DNA of 64,000 nucleotides from Sarcocystis neurona (taxonomy: Eukaryota; Apicomplexa; Conoidasida; Eucoccidiorida; Sarcocystidae): contig KL647308.1 in NCBI GenBank assembly GCA_000727475.1, forward strand, positions 930,001 through 994,000, given 5' to 3'. Position 1 is the stretch's first letter; each line of letters begins with the position of its first letter. The position numbers were made by a program, and so were the translations under genes. The notes beneath the pieces are model-generated. The model made no database searches and was not told the origin of the DNA. It saw only the letters and a program-made list of their open reading frames with translations. Positions 1 through 38,974 of the stretch are shown piece after piece.

Positions 1-2009
1 TCCTTTTAGGTAGTTTCCTCTCTTGCGGCGCCCCCTTCAAGTTCTGCTTTGGCTGTACGACATTTTCACCGCGGCTTCACTCGAGCAACTACAACGACTT
101 CTATCCTCCTTCAGCGTCACACCGTGAGCCAGGGGTATTCGAATCTTCTCGTTTTCGTAGTCGCTTTCTCCGAGTGTTCTTGCTAGTGCTTGATTCTCCC
201 CTGTTTCCTTTTATACTGCTATCGTGTTCGCTCCCTTCTTTTTTTCATTGTCGCCTCTTTCCGGGTGACCACCTTCGAATACAGTCCACCGTGCCATTCA
301 ATGTAGAGCAGAAGGTACGGCACTCCCACATGAAACCCGTACCTCGCCCTCTGGGTTCATGTATACGCTACGTTTAAGCAGAAGTGTGAAAGTGACTTCA
401 CCAAAGGCATGTAGTTTGCAGCCGTAGGCATGCACATACATCAATATACATATATATATATATATACCTGCATATATATATATGTATATATATATATGTA
501 TATGCAGATATACGTGGACCTGTAGACAACAGTGTGAAATATTTATCCCTTAATAATTCAGAAAGACTGTGGTTTCCTTAGAAAAGCTTTATTAAAACGT
601 AATTCAGCGTATTATGCCACTGGCCCCATTCACCATCTACGGGCATTTGCAAGCGTTTGCGTTCTCCGTGCAAGTGACAGTGCGAAAAGCAGGGTGGCGC
701 ATAGAGGACCGAGGCGCCACCACTTGGGTGGTTGGGTCCACAGAAACAACAGCTGCCTGTTGTGCCGGTGCTGCGATTTTTGCTGCTGCTGCCACCTGTT
801 TAGATTGTGCCCCCGCTGCCTCTCCTCCTTTCCTGCTCCCGTTCCCGAGAGCTGTAGAGGAACTTTTACTTTTTTTTAGTCGTCTTCTCAGCACGCGGAC
901 ACTCGTTTTCTCTCATGCGGCCGTCTCCACGACTCTTCCGGTAACATCCCGACTTCCCCTTGATACAGCGTCCTTGTTACCCTCTCCACCATTTACGTTG
1001 AATGCTATTCACGTAATGTTACGGGGAGGATGTTTATCGCTTGTTCGTGGCGAAATTTCTGTTTCCGCGGGTTTGCGGCGCCATCCCACCAGGCAGTAGT
1101 CGAATCGTGAAGCTCATCACCTTTTTTGTCGAGCTTTTCGCATCTACACATCGTGTGCGCGGAGTGTGCGAACATTCCTTTACTGACTTCTGTATCTCTG
1201 CGTGACGTGTTCAGACACGACGGCTATGGCTTCGCACACGACGGTTATGGCTTTGCACACGTCAAGGGAAGGCAGCCAACAGCCGGCTCGTTCTTCCCGC
1301 CGCACATCGAACCCACAACGTCTGACGAGTGCCAACTTCGCGAGGCTCCAACCATCTCCCTTTTCTCTTCGGTGTCTTCACAGCTTTTTCTGCGATGACC
1401 GTCTTTACGCAAGAGCGCACACGCTTGTTACTCTCGTGCGCAACAGGGGTTGACCTGAACCCCCTAACTGTCTGCCTCTCTGTACGAATACATATACAAC
1501 AGATACTTACATTTGCGCTCGTATGCACCCGTGCGTTGCAATTCATTTACACCTCCACGTGTTAACTCCTGGCGATCTGCCCAACAAAGACTCTCCCCGC
1601 CACCGGCTGTGGTAAAATGCGAGCACAAACGAGCGGCCCCGGCCTTCTTCACTAATAAAGAGATCGACAGCGCTGCCAACAACACCCCCTTCACGACACG
1701 CGCAGGCCAGCAGCGGGACGTTATGAAAGTGACGTAACAGAAGACGGAAATATTCTGTAGCTACCCGGCCACTGCACCGAGCCCCCCCAAAGAAAGAGGT
1801 TCTGCTCTGCGGTCCTCCACTGGTCGTTCCTCTTCTTCCGTCACTCTGACTTTCTGCACCCGCCCTAAACGCCCGTCCTCCCCTGCTCCTGCACCTTCCG
1901 CTCCCCCGCTTCCTTCGCCTCCTCTTTCCCTTCATGTTTGTGTTTTTTCCTCTCTGTCCAACTCTTTCTGTGCCTTCTTCTCCTGCTCTTCGATTTCGCC
2001 GGGCCCCTT
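1..2009. other. 3' flank of SEC23, no assignable gene
   Basis: This stretch lies downstream of the SEC23 stop codon and should hold its 3' UTR plus intergenic DNA. It contains a TA-repeat block near 451-506 and C/T-rich segments. Stop-free frames exist on both strands around 614-1099 (plus) and 637-894 (minus; lysine/alanine-rich). Neither has a recognisable domain, and they overlap antiparallel, so at most one could be real. Nothing is called here. Confidence 0.5.
451..506. repeat. TA microsatellite block
   Basis: Alternating TA runs are broken by short ACCTGCA and GTA/GCA interruptions, giving a near-palindromic AT-rich block downstream of SEC23. Confidence 0.85.
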
Positions 2010-30005
<27,996 letters not shown>

Positions 30006-31160
30006 TTTGAATTGCGGGAGAGAAGACGTCGAGCGGCAGATCCAAAAACTCCACCAAAACCGATTAAGTCAGCCGAAGGACACGAACAAAAGGGCAGACA
30101 GCGGAGACGGAGAGCCAGGAAACAAGAACACCACAACTAAAAGGACAAAGCAAAACCCTTTTCTACGCGAAAAAAAGGGGGACTGGAGGGGAGAAACAGA
30201 GGTTTGGCGCAGAGAAAACGAACAGATCACAACGCAAACGAAGTCCTGCAAAAAGGGAATGCAGCACTACCCATACGTTGGAGGGGAGCCAACGGACAGA
30301 GCAACGATGAAGGGCGAGGACACGGTTTGAAAAATATGGGGAGAAATAGCAACTAGGAAGTCAGAAATGCGGCAGGCCACATTTCACCTCGTAAGAAAAA
30401 CGCTGGTTACCCACCGGTGCAAATCCAGAACAATGACAAACGGACGCACTACGGAAAGCATTCAAGTAAGACAAACAGACACGGGAGAAAAGAGAACAAA
30501 AGCAGAGACGTCTTCGTCCCGAGGAACATAGAGAGAAAAGAGAGAAAGGGAGATAGAGATCCCAGGTGTACTGGGTTGAACCAGTTGTGTTAATTTCGTG
30601 CACAAAAAAACACCGGCTTTCAACCCTCGTCGCACGCACCCTGAATACAAATTTGTCAGTGCGGACGCCCAACTATACACATGCATAGACACGCACAAGT
30701 TTACCCGTGCACCTACGTGTACAGGCACCTAATAAGACGTCGGATACGTACATAAGTCACGCGGTCGAATTCTAGCAAAAAGGCGTTAGCGAAAGGGCGA
30801 CTTTCACACTTACACTGTCGGGACGCATCCGCAAATTCTCAGGCAAGCCCGTCATTGCTAAAGTAGCGACGAAATAGGCGAAGAAAACACAGGATAGACG
30901 GAAAGAACGATACAGGTCAAGCTTGAGTCAATTGCACTGGGAAACGAGTGCTCCGGCGCCACTAGAAGACGCGAGTATCGCCTAAGAAAGAATTCAATGT
31001 GACGAAAAGTAAGAAAACGCAGGCTAACCCTCAAAAGCCGGAGTTACGAGCAAGACGGCTACTTACACGCGTAACAAGACAGAGGCGGCGCCACAACAGC
31101 ACACGTCCCGCAACGTGTACACACGTATCTACTTGACACGAAACGACATTACGCTGTCCC
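30006..31160. other. SEC23 upstream region
   Basis: This region is upstream of the SEC23 ATG and should contain its promoter and 5' UTR. It is A-rich on the plus strand over 30050-30340. No motif was recognised with confidence, and microsatellites stop abruptly here. Antisense frames over 29785-30330 mirror SEC23 exon 1 and are not called. Confidence 0.4.
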
Positions 31161-31618
31161 CGTTACCACACTCTGTGTAATGCGCAGCTGTGGACCGACA
31201 TGCACAAACGGCGCAAACGTATGTACACACAGCAAACTGGAGATACGTGTACAAAAGTACTCTGGTGCAATCTTCCACCCCTAAGCGGTATGTATCCATA
31301 TGCAAGACTAGCTTCCGTGCCATCGGAAACTCAGGCGCGGAACAGAGGGACAAAAAGGACGCCTGTCAAGGACTATAATGAGACAAGCAGACAATGTAGC
31401 TCCATTAAAAAAAAAATATGCGTTTCATGCCACACAGCCGCTAGACGTCACAAGACGGCAGGAGGAGAATATGGACGACGAAAACGCCCGCCTGACCGCG
31501 CAGGCGCAGACGCTGGCTTCCGTAGTAATGACACAAGCTTTTTAAACCCACGCATCAAAGGTCAAGGACGCGACGCTCGAAACCCTTCCTTGTATGCGAG
31601 CACACTGCGTCGGCGCAG

Positions 31619-31739
31619 GTGGCCCTCTACGGAAGAGGCTGCTGCACGCCGGCAGCGCATCTCTACATCGAAATTCTTGGAAACGTAGATGGTAACCCAG
31701 AGACTAAAATTCTTGTAGAGCGGACAAAAAGAAGCCTAG
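31619..31739 (+). CDS. possible exon, weak Alba-like resemblance
   Basis: An acceptor-like CGCAG precedes a stop-free stretch beginning VALYGRG and containing AAHLYIEILG. It ends at a GTAAGAAG donor-like site. The spacing of YGRG, a central AA and IEIL is reminiscent of the Alba DNA/RNA-binding fold (G-x-G, then Ala, then E-I-L on the helix). A second open stretch at about 31215-31375, including TPKRYVSICKTSF, could be the preceding strand-helix part. I found no frame-consistent splice between them, so the model is incomplete and may be chance. Possible downstream coding (about 31758-31997) is equally unproven. Confidence 0.2.
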
Positions 31740-31999
31740 GTAAGAAGGAAGGGAAAAGTGGTGAGTGTTCCACTAGCGAGAGAAAACGCGTCCCCTTACG
31801 ACACTGCAAAGAAGTCCAACCACAAGAAGACACGATTCCGCATAAAAGCCGGAGAAGACTCAGTTCCTTGTGTAACGAGCCTTATCAGTAAATTCCCTCC
31901 TAGGAAAGGACCAGTCGTCAGGTGCGCCGACCCCTGTCTACAGAAGAGAATCCTGCAAACGGCACTAACTGCATCCGCTGGCGCCGGCGTTTGCTGAAG

Positions 32000-33530
32000 A
32001 GGAGGCACAGGCGCAGAACACGCTAAGAGCCCCCGGAAGTGCCGCCAACAAAATGAAACTACAAAACTGTATCAGCGTCTTCGTAATACGGTGTAATGCG
32101 AAGGCAGGCGAAGCGACGTGAACGCGGAAAACGCATGCTCTGCACAGTGAATGTGAAGGAAGAGGCACTAACGGCGACTACGCTTTTTGCTGGCCGCAGT
32201 GAAAGAGGCTACATGCATCCTCCGCATTACGCGCAGAAGAGAAGAAAGGTGCTGTAAAGAACAGAACAAGTAATTGTAATTTGTACGTTAAAACGCACAA
32301 AAGTCTAGTGAGGGGTGAAGCACAGAAGGCGTTGCTGCGAACAAGCGAGTTTTCTTTCCGACATACCATCCCATACGGTAGCACCGAAGCAGACCGTCTA
32401 GCAAGGCGCGGCTCATGCCTGCAGGGCAACTGAACAAAAGTACGCACAAATGGCACCCACCTACAGAACACTCGACTTGTTGTACAAGTAGGGCCAAAAA
32501 CTTAGAATTCCGTAAAAGCTGAGCGTGAAAGGTAGGGAATCTTGGGACACGCTAGAGATGAAAGAGGCACGGAAAGTTACTCGTGCACGCAAGAAGCGAA
32601 AAGCCGCACATTCTGCATCCAGCGCTGTTTTAATTTCTTGTTGTTCAAAATAGCCGCATATCGCTAATGCAGAACAGTTTGACGGAAAGCGTTTACTGAG
32701 GAATCAAGGGGGATCAGAATCAAGTTCTTTCGACGCCGATAGCCTGTCAAAACATGCACAAAGAGGGGCACCTTTGTGCACGTACGTTCTAGTCGCTGCG
32801 TACGTTGTTCCAGTCGCTGAGTTGGAATAGCGTCCACCTTCCTTTATAGTACCTCGAATAGTTCTGCCTCCGTGCCGATGGCAATCTTATACGCAAAGAG
32901 CGTGTCTGAGCCTGTTGCTTTGACGAGGTAGCAGGTCACTACTTACGCAGCCGTTGATTTTCTCTTCAAACGGGAGCATACTCTTCTCTCCCAAGGTGCC
33001 GACGGAAAGATTGTGTAGGCTGTTGCTGCATTGCCACGTTTCCCAACGCCCTTTCAAAGAGAAAGACTAAAGCTGCTTAAAAGCACTCACGCACTGTGTC
33101 TGGCAAACCGTCGGCCTGTCGTTGACATCGCGTGAGCTAGCATCACACAGTGCTGTCCAAGCTTGACCGGTGAACACGTTTTCTGCTGAGATTCGGCTGT
33201 CGCGTACGTGGTGGGTTTAAGTGTGAATGTATGCCTGGTGTGAGTACATGTGAGCCCGAGTAACCTTAGACTGTACTGGTGCGCCCACATACAAATAAGT
33301 GAAATTGTAGCAGCCTCCTGTGTTTACACAGATGCGCACATCCGTACATGCGTGTGTCTAAGCACGGTATAAAAGTGTGAACGTTTTTGCGAAGGAGCAA
33401 CGAGATGAGCTCGTGCGCAGGCGATCAGTGACCTGTTCAGCCAAGAGCGATTGAGCAGGTTAGCAGAACCACACGCATGTGAATTCGTGTGTGTATGTAT
33501 GTGTGAATATACATGTTCACGACCAGTACC
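32000..33530. other. no gene recognised
   Basis: Mixed-composition DNA without microsatellites, long frames or repeats that I can identify. Confidence 0.4.
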
Positions 33531-33537
33531 GCACGGA

Positions 33538-34047
33538 TTAACCGGTCACGTAATGAACAATGTTGTGTAAGTGTTGGGAGCGTGGCACCAGTGGGACGGG
33601 TATCGTGTCTGCGGTCGCTCGACCTGGAATAAGATGATTGCTAAAGGCATTCGTCACAGAAGCGGCGTCCTCAACAGGGACGTATACGAAGCTTGATTTA
33701 CCCTTCTTGAAGTAGTGAGCAACTGTGGCATACAGCATATACGAACACAAAGAAAGTTTTTGGAGCTCTTCATGCCAAGGGACGATGAATACTTGTACGG
33801 AAGTGTCCTGGGCAGACGGCTGGCAGCGCAGGCAGCTGACCATCCGTAGAGGTGTACGCGTGTGAATGGGTAGTTGTAAGCGGCCGTGTATGCGGTACGC
33901 TAAACACTCATGCAAAACTTTGCGAATTACAGTGGCATAGGTCGTGTTTTCATTGTTGCACGCATACGCACACAAACGTCTTCGCAGGTGAGAATAAATC
34001 AGTTTGAGAAGAGGTGGCTCGAGAGAAGCACCTACGTACTCCTCCAT
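33538..34047 (-). CDS. 169-codon hypothetical ORF
   Basis: The frame opens at a true ATG and runs 169 residues. It has no recognised domain, signal peptide or clear membrane segment. Composition is not low-complexity, and segments such as KKGKSSFVYVPVEDAASV look protein-like. However, an ORF of this length is expected about once or twice by chance in a window this size. The adjacent upstream frame (34061-34345, minus) is in a different phase. It is weakly supported. Confidence 0.2.
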   Translation of the reverse strand: MEEYVGASLEPPLLKLIYSHLRRRLCAYACNNENTTYATVIRKVLHECLAYRIHGRLQLPIHTRTPLRMVSCLRCQPSAQDTSVQVFIVPWHEELQKLSLCSYMLYATVAHYFKKGKSSFVYVPVEDAASVTNAFSNHLIPGRATADTIPVPLVPRSQHLHNIVHYVTG

Positions 34048-34347
34048 GTAAAAGGCGAAGTCACGGCCTATTATGTTCCATTAACTGACGGAGAATAATT
34101 TGTGTGTATCCGTAGTCCCACGTATACCTAGTTACACACGAGTCCAGGTTTGCAGTTGGGAAGCTCACTGGCATGAGGGGAAAGGCATCAGTTGCAGCCC
34201 CTTCGGAACGGGTGGGTGTACATATCAACAACTGTACGTGTAGTTTGCATCTGCGCACTTTTCTATCCAGAGAAGGCAGATTTCTATGTATGCCTTTGAA
34301 AGCACAGCCAGGGCAGAGGTTCACGGTAGGACGATGATGACGCAACT

Positions 34348-35652
34348 GTATCTACCCCAGTCACTTAGAAATTCACGGTTTATAATAGCCACGGCAATGC
34401 TCCGACGAGGCAGCAAGCTCAAACCTCCGCCTCCACTTGTGTTCATATGCGTGCACATCGACAATTACAGACCGACCGGCGTAGATTGAGGGTACCACCG
34501 GAGCTAGTGCGCACTGGGTGTGAAATCCCATAGAAATCTAACAACACATGCTGAGCAGAGCGACAAGTCACGGCGTTTTTGCTTGCGCGGACGGATTAGA
34601 AAGAGTGTAATATGATCGATTTAGTCCTAGTTTGTGAGTCGGAATTAACGTCCACCAGACGAACGTTTCGACGGTGGCAGACAAAAGTAGAGTGGGATTC
34701 CTTTGTTGAAGAAGAGTATTAGTGCTTTGAATATAAATTTTATCCGTCGAAGCAAAAAAGACTGAGTTTTGCGTAAAGATCAGTATCAGTTACTACTCGA
34801 ATGCATCGAGGACGCCTGGCTTGCCACAAAGAGCCTGGAGAAGACCTATCCCAAGGGCAAAAATAGCTTCATTTTCTGAACCTTAGCACCGGGACGCGGC
34901 TTCTGAAACCAAGGCCCCTCCTCTGTCTCTTGTCTTGACAATTCTTCACGCACACGCGTAGCATAAACACACGGCTGTTGTCCGTCCCTCGTAACGTACG
35001 CACAGGGTTAGGAAATGAGAAGTCGAATACTGCCCCCTTCTTGCCTGTTCTCTGAAGAAGATGCCTACACGAATGTGTCTGCCTTATTACACGTGCCCTT
35101 GATTACAAACTGCGGGGCATCACGTGGGTGTACACGTGCACAATAGCTGAATCGTCTCCACACATGTACACAGATATGCGGAATTCCAAACTTGTGTTCT
35201 GCGTCTGCGGGACGCAGTCTTGCATGTCTGAAGCCTTCTTTACACTGTGGCGCGTTCAATGGAAAGCACTTTCTCACAGTTGCAGAGTGCGATCAGTTAC
35301 TAATGCGTGCGTCCATAAAGATGGTTGTGCGCTCCGAAAAACGTATAACGACCTCGCCGCAACAGGAGTTATTTTGCCGCTGCTCCCGCGAAGGCAGTAC
35401 AGTGTCTCGCAGGCGGGATACATCAGACAACTTTACTGTGTATAGTACCTCGCCGGCTGGATACATCAGACACCTCTGTGGTTTCCAGAAAGCTCGTATT
35501 CCCGTCCCGTTGCACGTCTCGAGAGTTGGGGACGTCCACGTTGAGCAAAAGTGAAAGTATGCATTTTGTGAAGCGTAGCCGTCCTGCCGAGGGGAATGAC
35601 GGATCTTTTATTTGTGAAGTCGCATCTTGCACCTCGTGGTGTGAACCGTACT
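34348..35652. other. no gene recognised
   Basis: Short overlapping frames only. A direct repeat of a segment with GGATACATCAGACA (about 35418 and 35459) is the sole structure noted. Confidence 0.35.
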
Positions 35653-38600
35653 TCACACTTCCGGGTCAGCACTGCTGTGGAGTCGCTGGCTGTCTTCCCA
35701 GGCCCGTCTTCTTGCCGCTTTGGCAGCTTCTTTACGACGTTTCTCTTGTTCAAGCCTTGCGTCGCGGTTTGCTAGCCTCCGTTCTTGTCTGGTCATGTTT
35801 CGTTTATCTGGATCCCTTCCTCTGCCGCGTAAACGCATTCTTCTTCTACGAGAAGAGGTGTGCGACCGCATGAAGGGATTGTACACATCGTATGGCACCG
35901 CTGCGCCCTGAGTTTTCACTATTGTACTGTGCCCCAGCATGAGTGAAACATCTATGGCTGCTTCTATTGCTTTCCTTTGCTTTTCGCGGTCGTCTAAAAA
36001 GCTGTTTACACCAGTTCCATTCAAAGGTGATACCAAGTGTCTTCCCACCCGTGCGGTATCGATATCGGACGTGTGCTGCATGGCCGATGCATTTAAATTC
36101 CCGACTAAGCTCTCCATTGCCCTACGGGGACTTTGTTGAGCAGACTGCCCAGCAAGCCCCTCAACAGGCTCTTTGCGGCTTTCCGCCATATCCGTGTAAG
36201 TCGCACACTTTACTTGTGCGCCGGATGTCGACGAAGTCAACGACTGAGAGCTTCTTGTCGCTTCTTCTGTCTCGGTGGGGAGCTTGCGAGCTCCTTCCGG
36301 TGGACTGCTATAGCCGACGGACGGCCTTTTCCCTTGCTCCTCTTTGTCTTCACGTGCTGCTGTTGCCTCATGCTGCTTCGTGTCCTCTGCTATCTGATCC
36401 TGATTCTCTCCCCGTTGTGCTTTCCTTCCTCCTGCTTCACCGTCATTTTCTGCCTGCTCATCTCTGGAGACTGTGGAAACTCCAACCTCAGCTAATGAAA
36501 CAGGCTGAGTCTTCCCTTTCTCTTCCTCAGTTTCCGACCCTACCCCTTCTCGTTCCCTTCCCTTTTCCCGCTTCTGCATCTTCTTCCGCTCCCACATCTC
36601 TCGCAGACCTTCCTCGATCTGCTGCCCTTCATCGCTCCACCGGCTGAGGCTTTGCTGTTCCCCCGGTGACTCTCCTTCTTCTCCGTTTTTCGAATCTGCA
36701 CACAGCGCAGCAGCGTCCTCGCCCCGCTGCACGCGTTCCAGCGCCTGTTTTAGCTTTTCGCCTTTCTCGCGCAGCAACTCGAGAACGCCTCCCTCCCGCG
36801 GCAGCAAACACTGTCCTACAGCCGCTTCAACTAACCGGTGAGGATTTGCCCAGTTCACCCACCGGCTTTGCACGTTCGTGGCTGTGTTCTTCCCTCTCCA
36901 CTTATGCTCTCCTTTGCGAGACGCCCACCAGGGGATCGGAGAAGCAGCAACTGCTGCCGTCAACGGCGGCAGTCTGTAGCCGTTTATGATGATATCTCTG
37001 ATTTCCTGCGGGGACGACAAAGACAACACCCGCGACGCCAGGTCACGAAGTGTTACATTTCCTCCGTCGTCCACTTCACTCTTCTCTTCAGTGTCTAGTT
37101 CATCTCTGGATTTCATGCCGTCTTCTTCGACTCTCCCTTCCTCCTCCGTTCCCGGTTGTCTCCGCGCTGTCGTCTTCCCTTCTTCTCGTCGGTGATAACT
37201 GCTTTCGCTTGTGGGCTTATCTACAGGTTCCGCGCTTGAAACATTTGCGTCAAATGCGCTGAGAGAGGCGGAGGCAACTTTTTCCGCACTACAGCTGACT
37301 GGCGTCTTCGTTGTTTCCTCCTGGGTGGCTGGTTTTATCCTTCTTCCCGTCCCGTGAGCTTCTGTAGGCACCCTCTCTTCTTTCTTGCGATGGAACGCCT
37401 CCGGCGATGTGGCGGTGTCTCCACGTTCAACAGGGAGGCCCTCCGCCGCAAAAGATTCTCCTCGTCCACCCAGGCCGGTCTGAGGTTCGATCTCTTGCTC
37501 TGGTGGACGCTTCTGCGTATCTGTCGACGCTTCTCCAGCTTCCTGCGCTAGAACCCCTTCCTCTTGGGTTTGAGGCTGGAGCCTCGTCTTCGTCGTCCAC
37601 TCCTCTTGTTGGCGAGTGTATTCGCGTTTCCAATACTCCGCTGCGAGTTTGCTCCACCTGATTTTCTCACGCATCCACCGATGCATCTCTTGGTCCCGCA
37701 TGTTCCGTCTCCAAGCAAAGTACATTCTTCGGAACTGTACGTTCTTTAATCGCCAGTCAAGTTTCCGTGAGCTCCTTTTCAAACGTCTCCTGTGAAGCGA
37801 ACAGGGAAAAAGGCATAGAAAGAATACCCCAGAGGGACACAAGGTGTGTTCCTCCACTGAGTGTCTTCTCGTACACGTTCTCCTCCGCGTCTGCATGCAG
37901 CAGTGAAAGACCGGCTGCGGGCAACGTAACGGAGAGCTGGCACTTCCCCGTAAAACTGCGACTTCTCCGTTCCCCTCGACATGTACAACGTCTTCTCTCC
38001 CATTACACACGTACACACACAGATTTTCGTGTTCCATCTCCCTACTCACACGTGCATCTATCGGTGAGCAAGAAACGGGCGGTCGTTCTCAACTTGTTGC
38101 TCGCTTCTTCTTTGCTGTTAAAAAAAAGTGTGTACGCAGGACTTTATGTATGTGTGCACACGGCTGAGCACGCTCTCGTTTCGATAGGTATTCGCCCATG
38201 TACACGGCCGAGCGCGTTCTTGTGTATAGATGTTTCGACAGGTACTCCCCTTATCCAGGCACGCCTGGGCATCCTATAGCAATACAAGGGCCTTTCTTCT
38301 TGCTGTACTTGTACGGACCCATATATTCTGAAGTGGCCGTCAGTGCCATCTTCAAACGGCTTCGCTTCGCAAGGTCGTGAAGGCTGGTGTCATGTTGTAA
38401 AGAAACACTTACGTACGAGTGAGCTCCTACGCGATCTCGTGAAGCACGGGGCTGAATCAACGAAGAAACTCATGAGAGAAATTCGCCTTTCTTCCCGTAC
38501 CTGTATTTGAGGCTAGCAGTGAGCGTCGTGAACTGCGGGTATTTGTAGCGACTGTCTCGCACCCAGTTTCTGTAGTTCTTTGGGAGATCCGGCGGCTTCT

Positions 38601-38672
38601 CCGGAAGACCAACGCACGTACCGCGACCCCTGTCATTCTCTTTCGCGCGTTTACCTCCTTCCGAATAAGCAC
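35653..38672 (-). CDS. large charged hypothetical protein, two visible exons
   Basis: Two exons fit in frame: 38501-38672 (ends TACAG before GTACGG) and 35653-37789 (acceptor CTTCACAG). They join as KYR-RRLKRSS and give about 768 residues. The first 130 residues are basic and aromatic (PKNYRNWVRDSRYKYPQF; YFAWRRNM; AEYWKREYTRQQEE). The middle is long, Glu/Lys/Gln-rich and probably disordered, interrupted by a more ordered block (PQEIRDIIINGYRLPPL and PIPWWASRKGEH). The C-terminus is strongly basic (SSRRRRMRLRGRGRDPDKRN, then RRLANRD), suggesting nucleic-acid binding. No named family was recognised. The 5' end is unresolved: a tiny ATG exon at 38863-38878 would be phase-compatible, or the upstream 989-codon block may splice in at 38629. 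Coding status is strong from length; function is unknown. Confidence 0.75.
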
Positions 38673-38974
38673 CTGCGCGGACGCAGCAGAAGCCCACCAG
38701 GTACCATCGTAGATGTCACCTCATCCGACACTGGAATAGAAAAAACTCGGAACAAAACAAAGGGGAACACGAGGCGCCTAGCACGACAGCAGATCTACCA
38801 GGGCAGCAGTGGGAAACGCAGGCGATGAAGCCACACGCTGTCAGCGACGTTCTTTCATATACATTCTAGCCTGCTCATAGCACCGCTCGACGTCCTCCTA
38901 GCATCCGTCACTCTCCGTTTTTCATCTTGACCCAGGACTCTGTACACTAGTATGCACTAAATCGTCCCAGTGTA

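Noticed and set aside
614..1099. 161-codon plus-strand ORF near the left edge
   Set aside because: No domain, biased C/T-rich sequence, and an equally open minus-strand frame opposite; within chance expectation.
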